This document shows, in pieces, positions 37,491 through 46,184 of a stretch of DNA of 64,000 nucleotides. Under the pieces are notes generated by a model. That model was not told where the DNA came from and did not search any database. It saw only the letters and a list, made by a program, of their open reading frames with translations. Origin of the DNA: Hyphomonas sp. GTDB lineage: Bacteria > Pseudomonadota > Alphaproteobacteria > Caulobacterales > Hyphomonadaceae. The DNA lies in assembly GCA_016124495.1 (NCBI GenBank), contig WGNP01000008.1, positions 62,001-126,000 on the forward strand, in the 5' to 3' direction. The position numbers and the translations under genes are program-made. Within the stretch, counting starts at the first letter, position 1. Every line of letters begins with the position of its first letter.

Positions 37491-38048
37491 CTACTCACCC
37501 TCGAGCATGCAGTTGACAGTACCGCCTGTCTCGACCGCGATCGACAGGTATTCGTCAAATTCCGTGCAAGTCACGGCCGCTTCCGCCGCATAGGCGCGCA
37601 CCGGGAAAGCCGTCACCTTGACCCGCGCGTCGCCGGATACCTCTCGAGCTATCCGCGCCGCATCAACCTGCCCCTTCAGCGTCAGGGACCGGTTTACCGG
37701 ATCAATCGTTTCCATCTCGCCGCCGAGCCAGATACCCAGGTCGGGATCCAGCCCCTCCATGCCAGGATCCTTCGGCGCGCCGTAATAATCTGCCGAAACG
37801 CCGAGGTCCGCATTCGTCTCGCGCAGTTTGGCCAGTGCGCCCTCGCTGAATGAGACATCGACCCGGAAAGGCAGTGACACGATCTTCGGTTCGAATACGG
37901 GCGCCGGAGACACCGCGGGCGGCTGCGTCTTCGGCGCGTCCGGCTTTGGCTTAGCGGCGCGCCGGCTATCGTCCTTGGATAGCGTTCCGCAGCCGGTCAG
38001 AAGCGCCGCCGCGAGGGCAGCCAGCGCGAAGTTTAGCGCATGTGTCAT
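37491..38048 (-). CDS. putative lipoprotein of unknown function
   Basis: The 185-residue protein begins with a lipoprotein signal (HALNFALAALAAALLTGC, lipobox LLTGC) followed by a Lys/Pro-rich linker and a small mixed domain. Two cysteines near the C-terminus (VTCTEFDEYL and VNCMLEGE) could pair. An ATG at 38063 is also in frame. I do not recognise the domain. It is convergent with thyA and divergent from the aquaporin gene. Confidence 0.75.
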   Translation of the reverse strand: MTHALNFALAALAAALLTGCGTLSKDDSRRAAKPKPDAPKTQPPAVSPAPVFEPKIVSLPFRVDVSFSEGALAKLRETNADLGVSADYYGAPKDPGMEGLDPDLGIWLGGEMETIDPVNRSLTLKGQVDAARIAREVSGDARVKVTAFPVRAYAAEAAVTCTEFDEYLSIAVETGGTVNCMLEGE

Positions 38049-38220
38049 CCCGTTTGTCTCCACCGGTTGGATTTGTCATGACGGGCCTTGTGTTGCCGCA
38101 TCATCGTGCGAACGCAAGTGCGGCCATGCCGCTTGCCGCGGGAAGCGAAGATCGCCATGGTTGTGCCCAGTCTCGTTGTGGGACAACCGATCTGACCCGG
38201 CTGGTTTTTGGAGGCACCAA

Positions 38221-38901
38221 ATGAAAGTCTTTATCGCCGAACTCGTCGGCACCTTTACCCTTGTGCTTCTGGGGTGCGGCTCCGCCGTGCTTGCCGGCGG
38301 CGAAGTCGGCCAGCTCGGCATTGCTTTCGCCTTCGGTCTTGCCATCGTGGCCATGGCCTACGGTATCGGCCCCATCTCCGGCTGCCACGTGAACCCCGCT
38401 GTCAGCTTCGGCGCCTTCGTGGCGGGCCGTCTGCCGCTGCACGCCATGCTGCAATACTGGGCCGCCCAGTTCATCGGCGCCCTGCTCGGCGCCGGCGTCC
38501 TCTACCTCATTGCCACCGGAAAGACCGGCTATGACCTTGCCGCCAACGGCCTCGGCCAGAACGGATGGGGTGCCGGCTATCTCGGCGAATACAATCTCGC
38601 CTCCGCCCTCGTCTTCGAGGTCGTGGCGACCTTCCTGTTCCTGGTCGTTATTCTCGGCAGCACCCAGAAATCCGCCCCTGGCATGCTCGCCGGTCTCGCC
38701 ATCGGCCTGACCCTCACGGTCATTCACATCGTCGGCATCCAGGTCACCGGCGTTTCGGTGAACCCCGCCCGCAGCTTCGGCCCCGCTGTCATCGTCGGCG
38801 GGCCGGCGATCTCCCAGCTCTGGCTGTTCCTGATCGCCCCGCTAATCGGCGCGGCCCTCGCCGGCCTGCTGTTCAGGCAGAAACTGCTGGAGACCGAATA
38901 G
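38221..38901 (+). CDS. aqpZ: aquaporin Z-type water channel
   Basis: The 226-residue protein has six helices and two NPA half-helices, GCHVNPAVSFG (about residues 58-68) and GVSVNPARSFGPA (about 178-190). This is the hallmark of MIP channels. Absence of the GlpF aspartate after the second NPA (NPARSFG) indicates a water channel rather than a glycerol facilitator. A GGAGG box lies about 6 bases before the ATG. Confidence 0.95.
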   Translation: MKVFIAELVGTFTLVLLGCGSAVLAGGEVGQLGIAFAFGLAIVAMAYGIGPISGCHVNPAVSFGAFVAGRLPLHAMLQYWAAQFIGALLGAGVLYLIATGKTGYDLAANGLGQNGWGAGYLGEYNLASALVFEVVATFLFLVVILGSTQKSAPGMLAGLAIGLTLTVIHIVGIQVTGVSVNPARSFGPAVIVGGPAISQLWLFLIAPLIGAALAGLLFRQKLLETE

Positions 38902-39003
38902 GCCCTGAGAGTTGCCCCAGCCTTTGCCAACCCCGTCGTCTGGGAAAGCGAGAGGGTGGGGCTTCCGACCTGTCAGGACGGGTGCCTCGCCAGCAAATTG
39001 AAA

Positions 39004-39744
39004 TCATGCCTCGTGCGGGTTCGTCAGCCCGGCATCCTCGCGCCGGCGGATGATCGCGGACACGATCACCGCGCCCACCATCTTGCCGATCACGAATACG
39101 GCCCAGTTCCAGATGTGCAGCGAATTGCCGGGCTCCAGGCCCAGTTGCATCTGCTTGGCCAGGTCTGCGCCGTAAAGGAACACCGTCGTATCGACCGGCG
39201 CCGCCAGCGCGCTCGACAGCAGTATGCGCGTCGACAGACGGTACTTGGTGAAGGTGAACAATAGCCAGTCGACGCCTTCCGAGATCGCGAACGCAATCCC
39301 GCTCGCCAGCGCGATAACCGGCCACGCGTAGAAGAACGACCAGGCCACCGCGATCGCCATCAGGATCAGCACCCGGTGCCCCATCTCGCGCTGCACGAAA
39401 TCGCGGATAACGAACACCATGCCGGTGACCATCGTCATCGGATGCAGCGACACCCCCTGCGGGAACAGCGCATTCTCCCCCGCTGCCACCACGCCGAATT
39501 CCGGAATGATTCCAAAGCTCCAGTTCAGGAACGGGATCAGGACCACATACAGCAGCGCCCAGGCCCGCCCCTGCAGAAACCAGATGGCTGCGGTGGTTAG
39601 CCCAAGTGCACACAAGGCCGGCAGAATCAGATCCGGGTGTTCATTTGTTAACGCGCAGACCAGCGCACTGGCGGTTTCGGTACACTTAGCCGGGATCGGA
39701 ACCGCGGCAGCGGCGCCCTCAAGGAAAGCGAAAGCAGAGCTCAA
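39004..39744 (-). CDS. VUT family (queuosine-precursor transporter-type) membrane protein
   Basis: The roughly 246-residue protein has about six helices. The conserved stretch VFVIRDFVQREMGHRVLILM and AFAISEGVDWLLFTFTKYRL marks the VUT (YhhQ) family, whose studied members import queuosine precursors such as preQ0 for tRNA modification. The TTG at 39744 with AAGGGG upstream is preferred to an in-frame start at 39831, which adds no hydrophobic segment. An unpaired N-terminal extension of about 45 residues contains two cysteines. Confidence 0.8.
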   Translation of the reverse strand: MSSAFAFLEGAAAAVPIPAKCTETASALVCALTNEHPDLILPALCALGLTTAAIWFLQGRAWALLYVVLIPFLNWSFGIIPEFGVVAAGENALFPQGVSLHPMTMVTGMVFVIRDFVQREMGHRVLILMAIAVAWSFFYAWPVIALASGIAFAISEGVDWLLFTFTKYRLSTRILLSSALAAPVDTTVFLYGADLAKQMQLGLEPGNSLHIWNWAVFVIGKMVGAVIVSAIIRRREDAGLTNPHEA

Positions 39745-39906
39745 GACAGATCCCCTTTGCGTGCAGCGTTTGCACCCCCGGCTGTCATTGCGGGTTGCAC
39801 CGGGGTAGCGGCCCGGCGCATGAACCCCCACGTCTCACAATTATAGTTAACGGCGCCGGGGATCGCGCAAGTTGCAATTCTCCCGAGGCCGCCCGGAACC
39901 ACGTCC

Positions 39907-40437
39907 ATGATAGAACCCATCCGGCTCAGCCTCATTGTCGCCCAAGGCCGAAATAGAGTGATCGGCAGCGCAGGGCAATTGCCCTGGCGTCTAAAGGACG
40001 ATCTGGCCCATTTCAAGCGTACGACGATGGGCGCGCCCGTCATCATGGGCCGAAAGACCTGGGAAAGCCTGCCCAAACGCCCGCTCCCTGGCCGCCCTAA
40101 CATCGTGATCAGCCGCGACTGGAACTATGAAGCCGCTGAAGCGCGCGTCTATTCGAGCGTCTCGCCAGCCATCAATGCCGCCAAGGCGATTGCCCTGCGG
40201 GCCGGCCAAACGGAAGTCTTCATCATCGGCGGCGCCGCCATCTATGAACTCGCCCTGCCGCTGGCTGACCGGATCTACCTGACCGAAGTCGATGCCGCGC
40301 CAGAGGGTGACGTCTTCTTCCAGGCCCTCGATACCGTAAACTGGTCGCAATCCGGGCTCGCCCGCTTCGAGGCAGGGGAGGGCAATGACCACGCCTTCAC
40401 GATCAAGGTTCTCGACCGCGTCACCGCGCCCGCCTGA
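39907..40437 (+). CDS. folA: dihydrofolate reductase
   Basis: The 176-residue enzyme shows LIVAQGRNRVIGSAGQLPWR, PVIMGRKTWESL, GRPNIVISR and FIIGGAAIYELALPLADRIY, all standard DHFR motifs. It reduces dihydrofolate with NADPH and so restores the cofactor used by ThyA, encoded upstream. The ATG at 39907 has only a weak ribosome site. Confidence 0.96.
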   Translation: MIEPIRLSLIVAQGRNRVIGSAGQLPWRLKDDLAHFKRTTMGAPVIMGRKTWESLPKRPLPGRPNIVISRDWNYEAAEARVYSSVSPAINAAKAIALRAGQTEVFIIGGAAIYELALPLADRIYLTEVDAAPEGDVFFQALDTVNWSQSGLARFEAGEGNDHAFTIKVLDRVTAPA

Positions 40438-40506
40438 CCCGGCGGGAGTGATGGACGCTGGCCCGGCTCGGGCGTAGCCTTCCGGAAAATGATCCCGGAG
40501 GAAGAC

Positions 40507-41427
40507 ATGAATTTCGAAGTGGTTGGCTCCGGCCTCGGCTTTCCCGAAGGCCCGGTCGTCATGCAGGATGGTTCGATCATCCTGGTCGAGATCAGGCTCG
40601 GCTGCATCACGCGTCTCTGGAGCGGCAAGCGTGAAGTGATCGCGACGCCGGGCGGCGGACCCAACGGACTCGCCATCGGGCCGGACGGCGCGCTCTATTG
40701 CTGCAACAATGGCGGCTTCGAATATCACGAGGTCGGCGGCCTCACGATTCCCGGCAATTGCCCGCCCGACTATTCCGGCGGACGCATCGAGCGGGTCGAC
40801 CTGTCCACCGGCAAAGTTGAACGCGTGTATGACGAAGTGGACGGCAACAAGCTGCGCGGCCCCAACGATATCGTCTTCGACAAGGATGGCGGCTTCTATT
40901 TCACCGACCTCGGCAAAGGCTTCTCGCGCCACCGCGACCATGGCGGCGTCTACTATGCCAAACCGGATGGCTCCCTGATCAAGGAAGTCGATTATCACCA
41001 CATCTCGCCCAACGGTTGCGGTCTATCGCCGGACGGCCACACGCTCTATTTCGCCGATACGATGACCGCCCGCCTCTGGGGCTTTGCCCTCACCGGCCCC
41101 GGCGAATACACGCCGCACAAGCCGCCTTTCCTGCGCGGCCGCGTTATCACTGGCCAGACGGAGCTTTGCTATTTCGACTCGCTCGCCGTCGCCGCGTCCG
41201 GAAACATCTGTGTGGCAACCATCCTGAAAAACGGCGGCATGGGCGGCATCACCACAATCCGCCCGGACGGCCATTTCAGCTTCACCGAAATCGCCGACCC
41301 CTTCGTCACCAACATCGCATTCGGCGGCAAGGACATGCGCGACGCCTACATCTGCGCCTCGGGGACAGGTCAGCTGATCAAGGCACGCTGGCCGGAAGCC
41401 GGATTGAAGCTGAACTATAACGCCTGA
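40507..41427 (+). CDS. SMP-30/gluconolactonase family protein
   Basis: The 306-residue protein is a six-bladed propeller of the SMP-30/LRE family: GLGFPEGPVVMQDGSIILVE, GGPNGLAIGPDGALYCCNNGG, LRGPNDIVFDKDGGFYFTD and HHISPNGCGLSPDGHTLYFAD carry the metal-binding Glu, Asn and Asp. Members hydrolyse sugar lactones. GGAGGA lies 5 bases before the ATG at 40507; an ATG at 40489 is less likely. Confidence 0.9.
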   Translation: MNFEVVGSGLGFPEGPVVMQDGSIILVEIRLGCITRLWSGKREVIATPGGGPNGLAIGPDGALYCCNNGGFEYHEVGGLTIPGNCPPDYSGGRIERVDLSTGKVERVYDEVDGNKLRGPNDIVFDKDGGFYFTDLGKGFSRHRDHGGVYYAKPDGSLIKEVDYHHISPNGCGLSPDGHTLYFADTMTARLWGFALTGPGEYTPHKPPFLRGRVITGQTELCYFDSLAVAASGNICVATILKNGGMGGITTIRPDGHFSFTEIADPFVTNIAFGGKDMRDAYICASGTGQLIKARWPEAGLKLNYNA

Positions 41428-41440
41428 AGCCAGGCATACC

Positions 41441-42067
41441 TCAAGGCGCCGCGCACGCCCTGCCAGCCTGCCGGCAGGCCCGTTTGCACTGCCATCCGTC
41501 ACCGGATGAGTTGAGGTGGGCAAATTCCGGCACCTTGATGCTGGCGCACCCACCCGCCTTGGCGGTGTAACCAGGGTCGCATGCCCAACCCGGGCCGCTC
41601 GCTGCGTCCGTAAGGTAGGCATTGCCAGGCAGGACAATCCGAGTAGAGCCGCCCTCGCCGGGCCGCACTCCGCGATCGCAATCCCAGCGTGTGCCAGTCC
41701 CATCGTGATACGCATTCACAGGAACCGTCACAGGCGCGCAAGTTTCGCCCGTGGGCTCGAATCCGTAGTTGCATTCCTGTCCTGCGCCATGGACGGAGCC
41801 CGCCAGGTGGGCATACTCCGGCACGCTGGCTTTCACGCAGGCCTTGTCCGCTTCCTCGAAGCCCCTGTCACAGGTCCAGCCGCCGCCATGTGGCTTCTGC
41901 ACCGAATTAGCGGGTGATCCGGATACGGAGGTGGCGGTCTGTGCAGACGCGTTCGTTGCAAATAGCCCCGCGCAGATGAGCAGGCAGGCGATGCGGACAA
42001 ACGCGGAGGGGAACCGCCGCCGGGCGCTCCACCCGAGGCGCTGGCCGGTCACGCTTCCATTAGGCAC
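41441..42067 (-). CDS. secreted protein of Cys-rich ~31-residue repeats
   Basis: The 208-residue protein has a signal peptide (VRIACLLICAGLFATNASAQ) and four and a half repeats, each W-x-C-x-x-G-F/Y...C...V-P-x-x-A-(H/Y)-L...G (starts near residues 64, 98, 128, 161 and 192). One repeat lacks its second cysteine, and the last breaks off after GWQCKRACRQAG. Similar repeats occur in many alphaproteobacterial secreted proteins of unknown role. The start may be the GTG at 42067 or one at 42052. It was probably longer once; no frameshift was proven. Confidence 0.7.
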   Translation of the reverse strand: MPNGSVTGQRLGWSARRRFPSAFVRIACLLICAGLFATNASAQTATSVSGSPANSVQKPHGGGWTCDRGFEEADKACVKASVPEYAHLAGSVHGAGQECNYGFEPTGETCAPVTVPVNAYHDGTGTRWDCDRGVRPGEGGSTRIVLPGNAYLTDAASGPGWACDPGYTAKAGGCASIKVPEFAHLNSSGDGWQCKRACRQAGRACAAP

Positions 42068-42123
42068 CCCGCCATTGCGCGCGGCACAAGGTCTCCGCGC
42101 GGTCGGGCCGTACGCGAATATCT

Positions 42124-42282
42124 TCAGGACTTCACGCCAGGCTGCATACAGCGCAGGACACGCGGCGCGGACGGCGCGGCGTAGCGTTTGCGCGGCGTCT
42201 CTTTTTGCTCGATCACGGCCGGAGCCTCGGTGGCCGGCGAATCGCCGGTCAGCTCAGGGGCGTCAGATTTTTCGTATGACAT
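42124..42282 (-). CDS. 52-residue orphan peptide (RiPP-precursor-like)
   Basis: An ATG at 42282 with AAAGG about 8 bases upstream encodes MSYEKSDAPELTGDSPATEA and onward. An acidic N-terminal half is followed by a basic core region containing KRYAAPSAPRVL and ending CMQPGVKS. The leader-core asymmetry resembles ribosomally made modified peptides, but no modification enzyme is adjacent. A TTG start upstream (42384) would give 86 residues. A very AT-rich stretch at 42360-42400 precedes it and could be its promoter. Confidence 0.5.
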   Translation of the reverse strand: MSYEKSDAPELTGDSPATEAPAVIEQKETPRKRYAAPSAPRVLRCMQPGVKS

Positions 42283-42358
42283 GGCGCGGCCTTTCAGGCG
42301 GCGGACATCACTGTCCTTGCGGCCGCTGATGCACTCTTTCGTCAATGCCGGCAAGTCA

Positions 42359-42400
42359 TTGATAGTATTTATATTTTTTATCAACTTTATTCCCTGTCGA
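42359..42400 (-). promoter_or_regulatory. AT-rich promoter-like segment upstream of the 52-aa peptide
   Basis: This stretch is markedly AT-rich against the high-G+C surroundings. It contains an inverted repeat TTGATA (42359-42364) / TATCAA (42379-42384) around a TATAAATA-like core. It may serve as promoter and operator for the small peptide gene, or as part of the Mrp gene's downstream region. The assignment is inferred from composition and symmetry only. Confidence 0.35.
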
Positions 42401-42411
42401 ATCAGGGCGGG

Positions 42412-43617
42412 TCAGTCTTCGAATATGATTTCCGGGGCCGGTCTGGTCACCAGCTGGTCCAGCGCAATCGCCGCAGAGCGGGCCAGAGCCATGAATATGT
42501 CCGCCGCCGGACCATTTCCGAGCGCTGCCGGTACGCCTGCATCTCCCGCTTCGCGGATTGCGGCCAGCATCGGAATCTCCCCCAGCACCGGCAACCCCAG
42601 CGCCGCGCCCATCCGGCGCGCCCCGCCTTCACCCATCAGGAAATGGCGAACGCCCGCCGGATCATCAAACCAGCTCATCGTCTCGACTAGCCCGATCACC
42701 GGCACATGCGTCTTGGCAAACATCGCCGCCCCGCGCCGGACATCCGCCAGCGCCACTTCCTGCGGCGTGGTCACGATGATCGCGGCGGTCACCGGCACCT
42801 TCTGCGCAATTGCCAGTTGCGCGTCGCCAGTGCCCGGCGGCGTGTCGATTATGAGAATGTCGAGCGGCTCTGCCGCCGTGCCCCATTCGGCATCATTCAG
42901 CAGCTGCGTGATCGCCGACATCACGATCGGCCCCCGCCAGATCATCGGCGAGTCCGGATCGGAAAGGTATCCTATCGACAGCGTCTTCATCCCGTGCGCC
43001 TCAACCGGCACAAGTTTCTTGTTCCCGGAGGTCGCGGGCTCCGCGTCAACAGTGCCCATCATCGTCGGGATCGACGGGCCATAGATGTCGGCGTCCAGCA
43101 GGCCGACCCGCATTCCGGCCTTCGCCATCGCGGCGGCCAGGTTTACGGCCACTGTGGACTTGCCGACGCCGCCCTTGGCGCTCGCCACCACCAGGATGCG
43201 GTCGATCCCGGCCACCGGCTTCAAGCTCTGAGCCGGGGCAGGCGCGCCCTGGGTCATCGCCTCGTCCGAAAGCCGCGCGCCCTTGGTCACTCGCCGCAGG
43301 CCCGCAACCGGCGACGGCGCAGGAGCAGGGGCATGTGAATGCCCATGATCATGCGTGTTACCATGCGCGTGCCCGGCCGGTTTCTCTGCTGTCAGCACGG
43401 TGCGCACTACCGTGATACCGGGAATCCGCCCGGCATAGTTCTCTGCCTCGATCCTTCGATGCTCTGCCACATCCGCTGCACCCGGGTCGGCGCGGATCAC
43501 CAGAAGCGCTTTGCCGTCATCATCGACGGTTACCGATTCCAGCCAGGTGGCCCCGCCCAAAGCCTCTTTTATGGCACCGGCGAGCTTTTCGCGTATCTTT
43601 TGCTTTGACCCAAACAT
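42412..43617 (-). CDS. Mrp/NBP35-type iron-sulfur carrier ATPase
   Basis: The 401-residue protein has an N-terminal MIP18/DUF59-like domain, a Pro/His-rich linker (HGNTHDHGHSHAPAPAP) and a C-terminal Mrp P-loop ATPase with ASAKGGVGKSTVAVNLAAAM, DADIYGPSIPTMMG and IIDTPPGTGDAQLAI. The family loads Fe-S clusters onto apo-proteins. The CxxC of many homologues is absent (ETMSWFDDPAGVRHFLMG), as in several alphaproteobacteria. The histidine-rich linker could bind metal. Confidence 0.92.
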   Translation of the reverse strand: MFGSKQKIREKLAGAIKEALGGATWLESVTVDDDGKALLVIRADPGAADVAEHRRIEAENYAGRIPGITVVRTVLTAEKPAGHAHGNTHDHGHSHAPAPAPSPVAGLRRVTKGARLSDEAMTQGAPAPAQSLKPVAGIDRILVVASAKGGVGKSTVAVNLAAAMAKAGMRVGLLDADIYGPSIPTMMGTVDAEPATSGNKKLVPVEAHGMKTLSIGYLSDPDSPMIWRGPIVMSAITQLLNDAEWGTAAEPLDILIIDTPPGTGDAQLAIAQKVPVTAAIIVTTPQEVALADVRRGAAMFAKTHVPVIGLVETMSWFDDPAGVRHFLMGEGGARRMGAALGLPVLGEIPMLAAIREAGDAGVPAALGNGPAADIFMALARSAAIALDQLVTRPAPEIIFED

Positions 43618-43794
43618 TGATCCCGGTGCCCGGCCTTTAAACATCTCTATGTGCGGCCTACTCGCGCTTTCAGCGAAACTGCAAGCTTCTGGTTAGGAAG
43701 TTGCGTCATTTTACCCGGTGAAACGGGATGAATTGGCGTGCACACGTCCGCAGACACCCTATATAGGCTCGGCTCGAAGAATTCAGGAGACGTA

Positions 43795-44988
43795 ATGCCC
43801 TGGGACGATAAATCTAAAGGTTCTGGCCCTTGGGGCGCAGGCGGCAGCGGTTCAGGCGGCCCCAGTGGCTCCGGCGGCGGTGAGGGCGGCTCGCCCTGGA
43901 ACCGGCCGGGCGGCGGCAAGGACAGCGGACAAGGCGGCGGCAACAAGGGCGGCGGCAGCAAGGATTCGCCAGACCTCGAAGAACAGATGCGCCGGATGCA
44001 GGAGCGCTTTCGCCAGCGCCGTGGTGGCGGTGGCGGCGGCGGGCGCCGCAAGGGCGGCGGCGCGCAGATGCCAAACCTCGGCCCGCTCGGCTTCATGGTC
44101 ATCGGCGGTGTTGTCCTCTTATCCTGGCTCTCCACCGGCATTGTTATCGTTGACCCGACGCAGCAGGCGGCCGTGTTCCGCTTCGGCAAATGGCAGACCA
44201 ATTTCGGTCCCGGCCTTCACTTCCACCTTCCGGCCCCTATCGAGAGCCACACGCTGATCCCGGTCGAGCGCCGGATCGAGACGCGCATCGGCGGCACCCA
44301 GGAAGAAAGTCTTATGCTGACGCAGGACGAGAACATCGTAGACATCCAGTTCTCGGTTTTCTGGAAGGTTGATACTGCCAATCCGGAAAACTTCCTGCTC
44401 AACGTCCGCGACCCGACGCTCACGGTCGAACAGGTCGCCGAATCGGTGATGCGGGAGGTTGTTGGTCAGACGAGCCTGCAAAACATCATTACCACCGAGC
44501 GTGATACGGTCCAGCAGGCCGTATCGGCCCAGACGCAGGCCCTGCTCAACGAGTATAATGCCGGCGTCGAAATTCTCTCGATCCAGATCGACAAGTCCGA
44601 TCCGCCCCAGCAGGTCATCGAAGCCTTCAACGACGTGAACGTGGCCGAGCAGGATGCCGAAACCCGGACCAACCAGGCCACACAGTTTGCTAACGAAATC
44701 GTGCCTCAGGCCCGCGGTACCGCGCAGCGCCTGTTACAGGAAGCCGAAGCCTACCGCGACCGAGTGATCGCCGACGCCGGCGGTGAAGCGTCCCGCTTCG
44801 ACCAGATCTACGAGGAGTATCGCAAGGCGCCGCGGGTCACCCGCGAACGCATGTACCTCGAAACCATGGAGCGCGTCCTTGGCCGCACGGATAAGATGAT
44901 CCTCGATCAGGATTCCGGCGCCGTTCCCTACCTGCCGCTTGAGCGCACCCGCCGCCCGGCCACCCCGACGACGACAGGAGACCAGTAA
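43795..44988 (+). CDS. hflK: FtsH protease regulator HflK
   Basis: The 397-residue protein has a Gly/Ser/Lys-rich N-terminus, a membrane helix (LGFMVIGGVVLLSWLSTGIVIV) and a SPFH/Band 7 domain with VVDPTQQAAVFRFGKWQ-like sequence and long helices. HflK with HflC forms a cage around the membrane protease FtsH. AGGAG lies 6 bases before the ATG at 43795. Its stop shares a base with the hflC start. Confidence 0.95.
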   Translation: MPWDDKSKGSGPWGAGGSGSGGPSGSGGGEGGSPWNRPGGGKDSGQGGGNKGGGSKDSPDLEEQMRRMQERFRQRRGGGGGGGRRKGGGAQMPNLGPLGFMVIGGVVLLSWLSTGIVIVDPTQQAAVFRFGKWQTNFGPGLHFHLPAPIESHTLIPVERRIETRIGGTQEESLMLTQDENIVDIQFSVFWKVDTANPENFLLNVRDPTLTVEQVAESVMREVVGQTSLQNIITTERDTVQQAVSAQTQALLNEYNAGVEILSIQIDKSDPPQQVIEAFNDVNVAEQDAETRTNQATQFANEIVPQARGTAQRLLQEAEAYRDRVIADAGGEASRFDQIYEEYRKAPRVTRERMYLETMERVLGRTDKMILDQDSGAVPYLPLERTRRPATPTTTGDQ

Positions 44989-45884
44989 TGCGCGCTTTTG
45001 GATGGCTCATCCTGGTCCTGTCCGTCCTCGGACTGATCGTCGCCTCTAACGTCTTCTACGTCGTGCGCCAGTCGCAGCAGGCCATCGTGCTCCAGGTGGG
45101 CCGGCCGATTGCGCTGATCAACGAGCCCGGCAGGGACGAAGCCGGCCTTCACATGAAGATGCCGATCATCCAGCAGGTCGAGATCATCGACAAGCGCAAC
45201 CTCGGCCTCGACATCGAAGGCATCGAAGTGCTTGCCGCTGACCAGCGTCGCCTGCGGGTGGATGCCTTCGTCCGCTGGCGGATCAACGATCCGCTGCGCT
45301 ACTACCAGCGCTTCCGCACCGAAGAAGCCGCCCGCTCGCAGCTGAACCGGATCACCACCTCCGCGATCCGCGAAGTGCTCGGCGATGTGCCGGTACCGGT
45401 GATCGTGTCCGGCCAGCGCGCCCAGCTCATGGGCCGCATCCGCGAGGGCGTGAACGCCGGTCTCGCCAAGGACGGTATCGACATCATCGACGTGCGCATC
45501 CGCCAGGCAGACCTGCCGAACGAAGTTGCTGAAGGCGTCTACAACCGCATGCGGACAGCCCGTCTGCAGGAAGCCCAGCGCATCCGCTCGGAAGGGGAGG
45601 AGCGGGCCCGCCTGATCCGCGCCCAGGCTGAACGCGAGAAGACCGTCATCGAGGCGCAGGCTCGCGAACAGTCCTCGAAGATTCGGGGTGAAGGTGACGC
45701 AAAAGCTTCCGAAACCTATGCGACGGCCTACAACAAGGACCCGGAGTTTTTCCGCTTCCAGCGCGCCCTGATCGCCTGCGAAGCGTCGATCCAGGAAGGC
45801 ACCCAGGTCATCGTCGGTCCGCAGTCGCTCGGCATCTGTGACCAGTTCTTCGACAGCGCCCGCGCGGCGGGCGGCACCCGCTAG
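44988..45884 (+). CDS. hflC: FtsH protease regulator HflC
   Basis: The 298-residue protein has an N-terminal anchor (GWLILVLSVLGLIVASNVFYVV) and a SPFH domain: VRQSQQAIVLQVGRPIALI, VDAFVRWRINDPLRYYQRF and RMRTARLQEAQRIRSEGEE. It is the partner of HflK, and the ATG overlaps its stop. A small DUF2065 gene follows after 11 bases and then degP, an order common in alphaproteobacteria. Confidence 0.95.
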   Translation: MRAFGWLILVLSVLGLIVASNVFYVVRQSQQAIVLQVGRPIALINEPGRDEAGLHMKMPIIQQVEIIDKRNLGLDIEGIEVLAADQRRLRVDAFVRWRINDPLRYYQRFRTEEAARSQLNRITTSAIREVLGDVPVPVIVSGQRAQLMGRIREGVNAGLAKDGIDIIDVRIRQADLPNEVAEGVYNRMRTARLQEAQRIRSEGEERARLIRAQAEREKTVIEAQAREQSSKIRGEGDAKASETYATAYNKDPEFFRFQRALIACEASIQEGTQVIVGPQSLGICDQFFDSARAAGGTR

Positions 45885-45895
45885 GCAGGACAAAG

Positions 45896-46096
45896 GTGGG
45901 CCCGCTCACCGTCATCCTCGCCGGCTTCGGCTTCTGGCTTCTGGCCGAGGGCGCCTTGTGCGCCTTCGCGCCGGATTTCATGCGCGAGCTCGCCGCCCGC
46001 CTGGCTGCAACCTCCCCGCAGGCTATCGCCCTCGCCGGTCTGGCCGCCGCAGCGCTCGGCGCGCTCTGCGTCACCATTGCAGTCCGCACCGCTTGA
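45896..46096 (+). CDS. DUF2065 family small membrane protein
   Basis: The 66-residue protein has two membrane helices (TVILAGFGFWLLAEGALCAF and AIALAGLAAAALGALCVTIAV) and a short loop with FAPDFMRELAARLA. That is the DUF2065 pattern normally found next to hflC. The GTG start at 45896 has AAAGG about 5 bases upstream. Its function is unknown; the conserved position suggests a partner of the HflKC-FtsH complex. Confidence 0.88.
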   Translation: MGPLTVILAGFGFWLLAEGALCAFAPDFMRELAARLAATSPQAIALAGLAAAALGALCVTIAVRTA

Positions 46097-46184
46097 AGCG
46101 GTTGCGCACAGCCCCCAAAGCGCCATACTCAGGCATCAATCGGACGCCAGAACAGGTCCGAAGCTGACCGGAGCAAACGCCGCC

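Noticed and set aside
38873-39613. A 246-residue frame opposite/overlapping the VUT transporter region
   Set aside because: Shadow of the VUT gene in another frame of the same strand; no domain.
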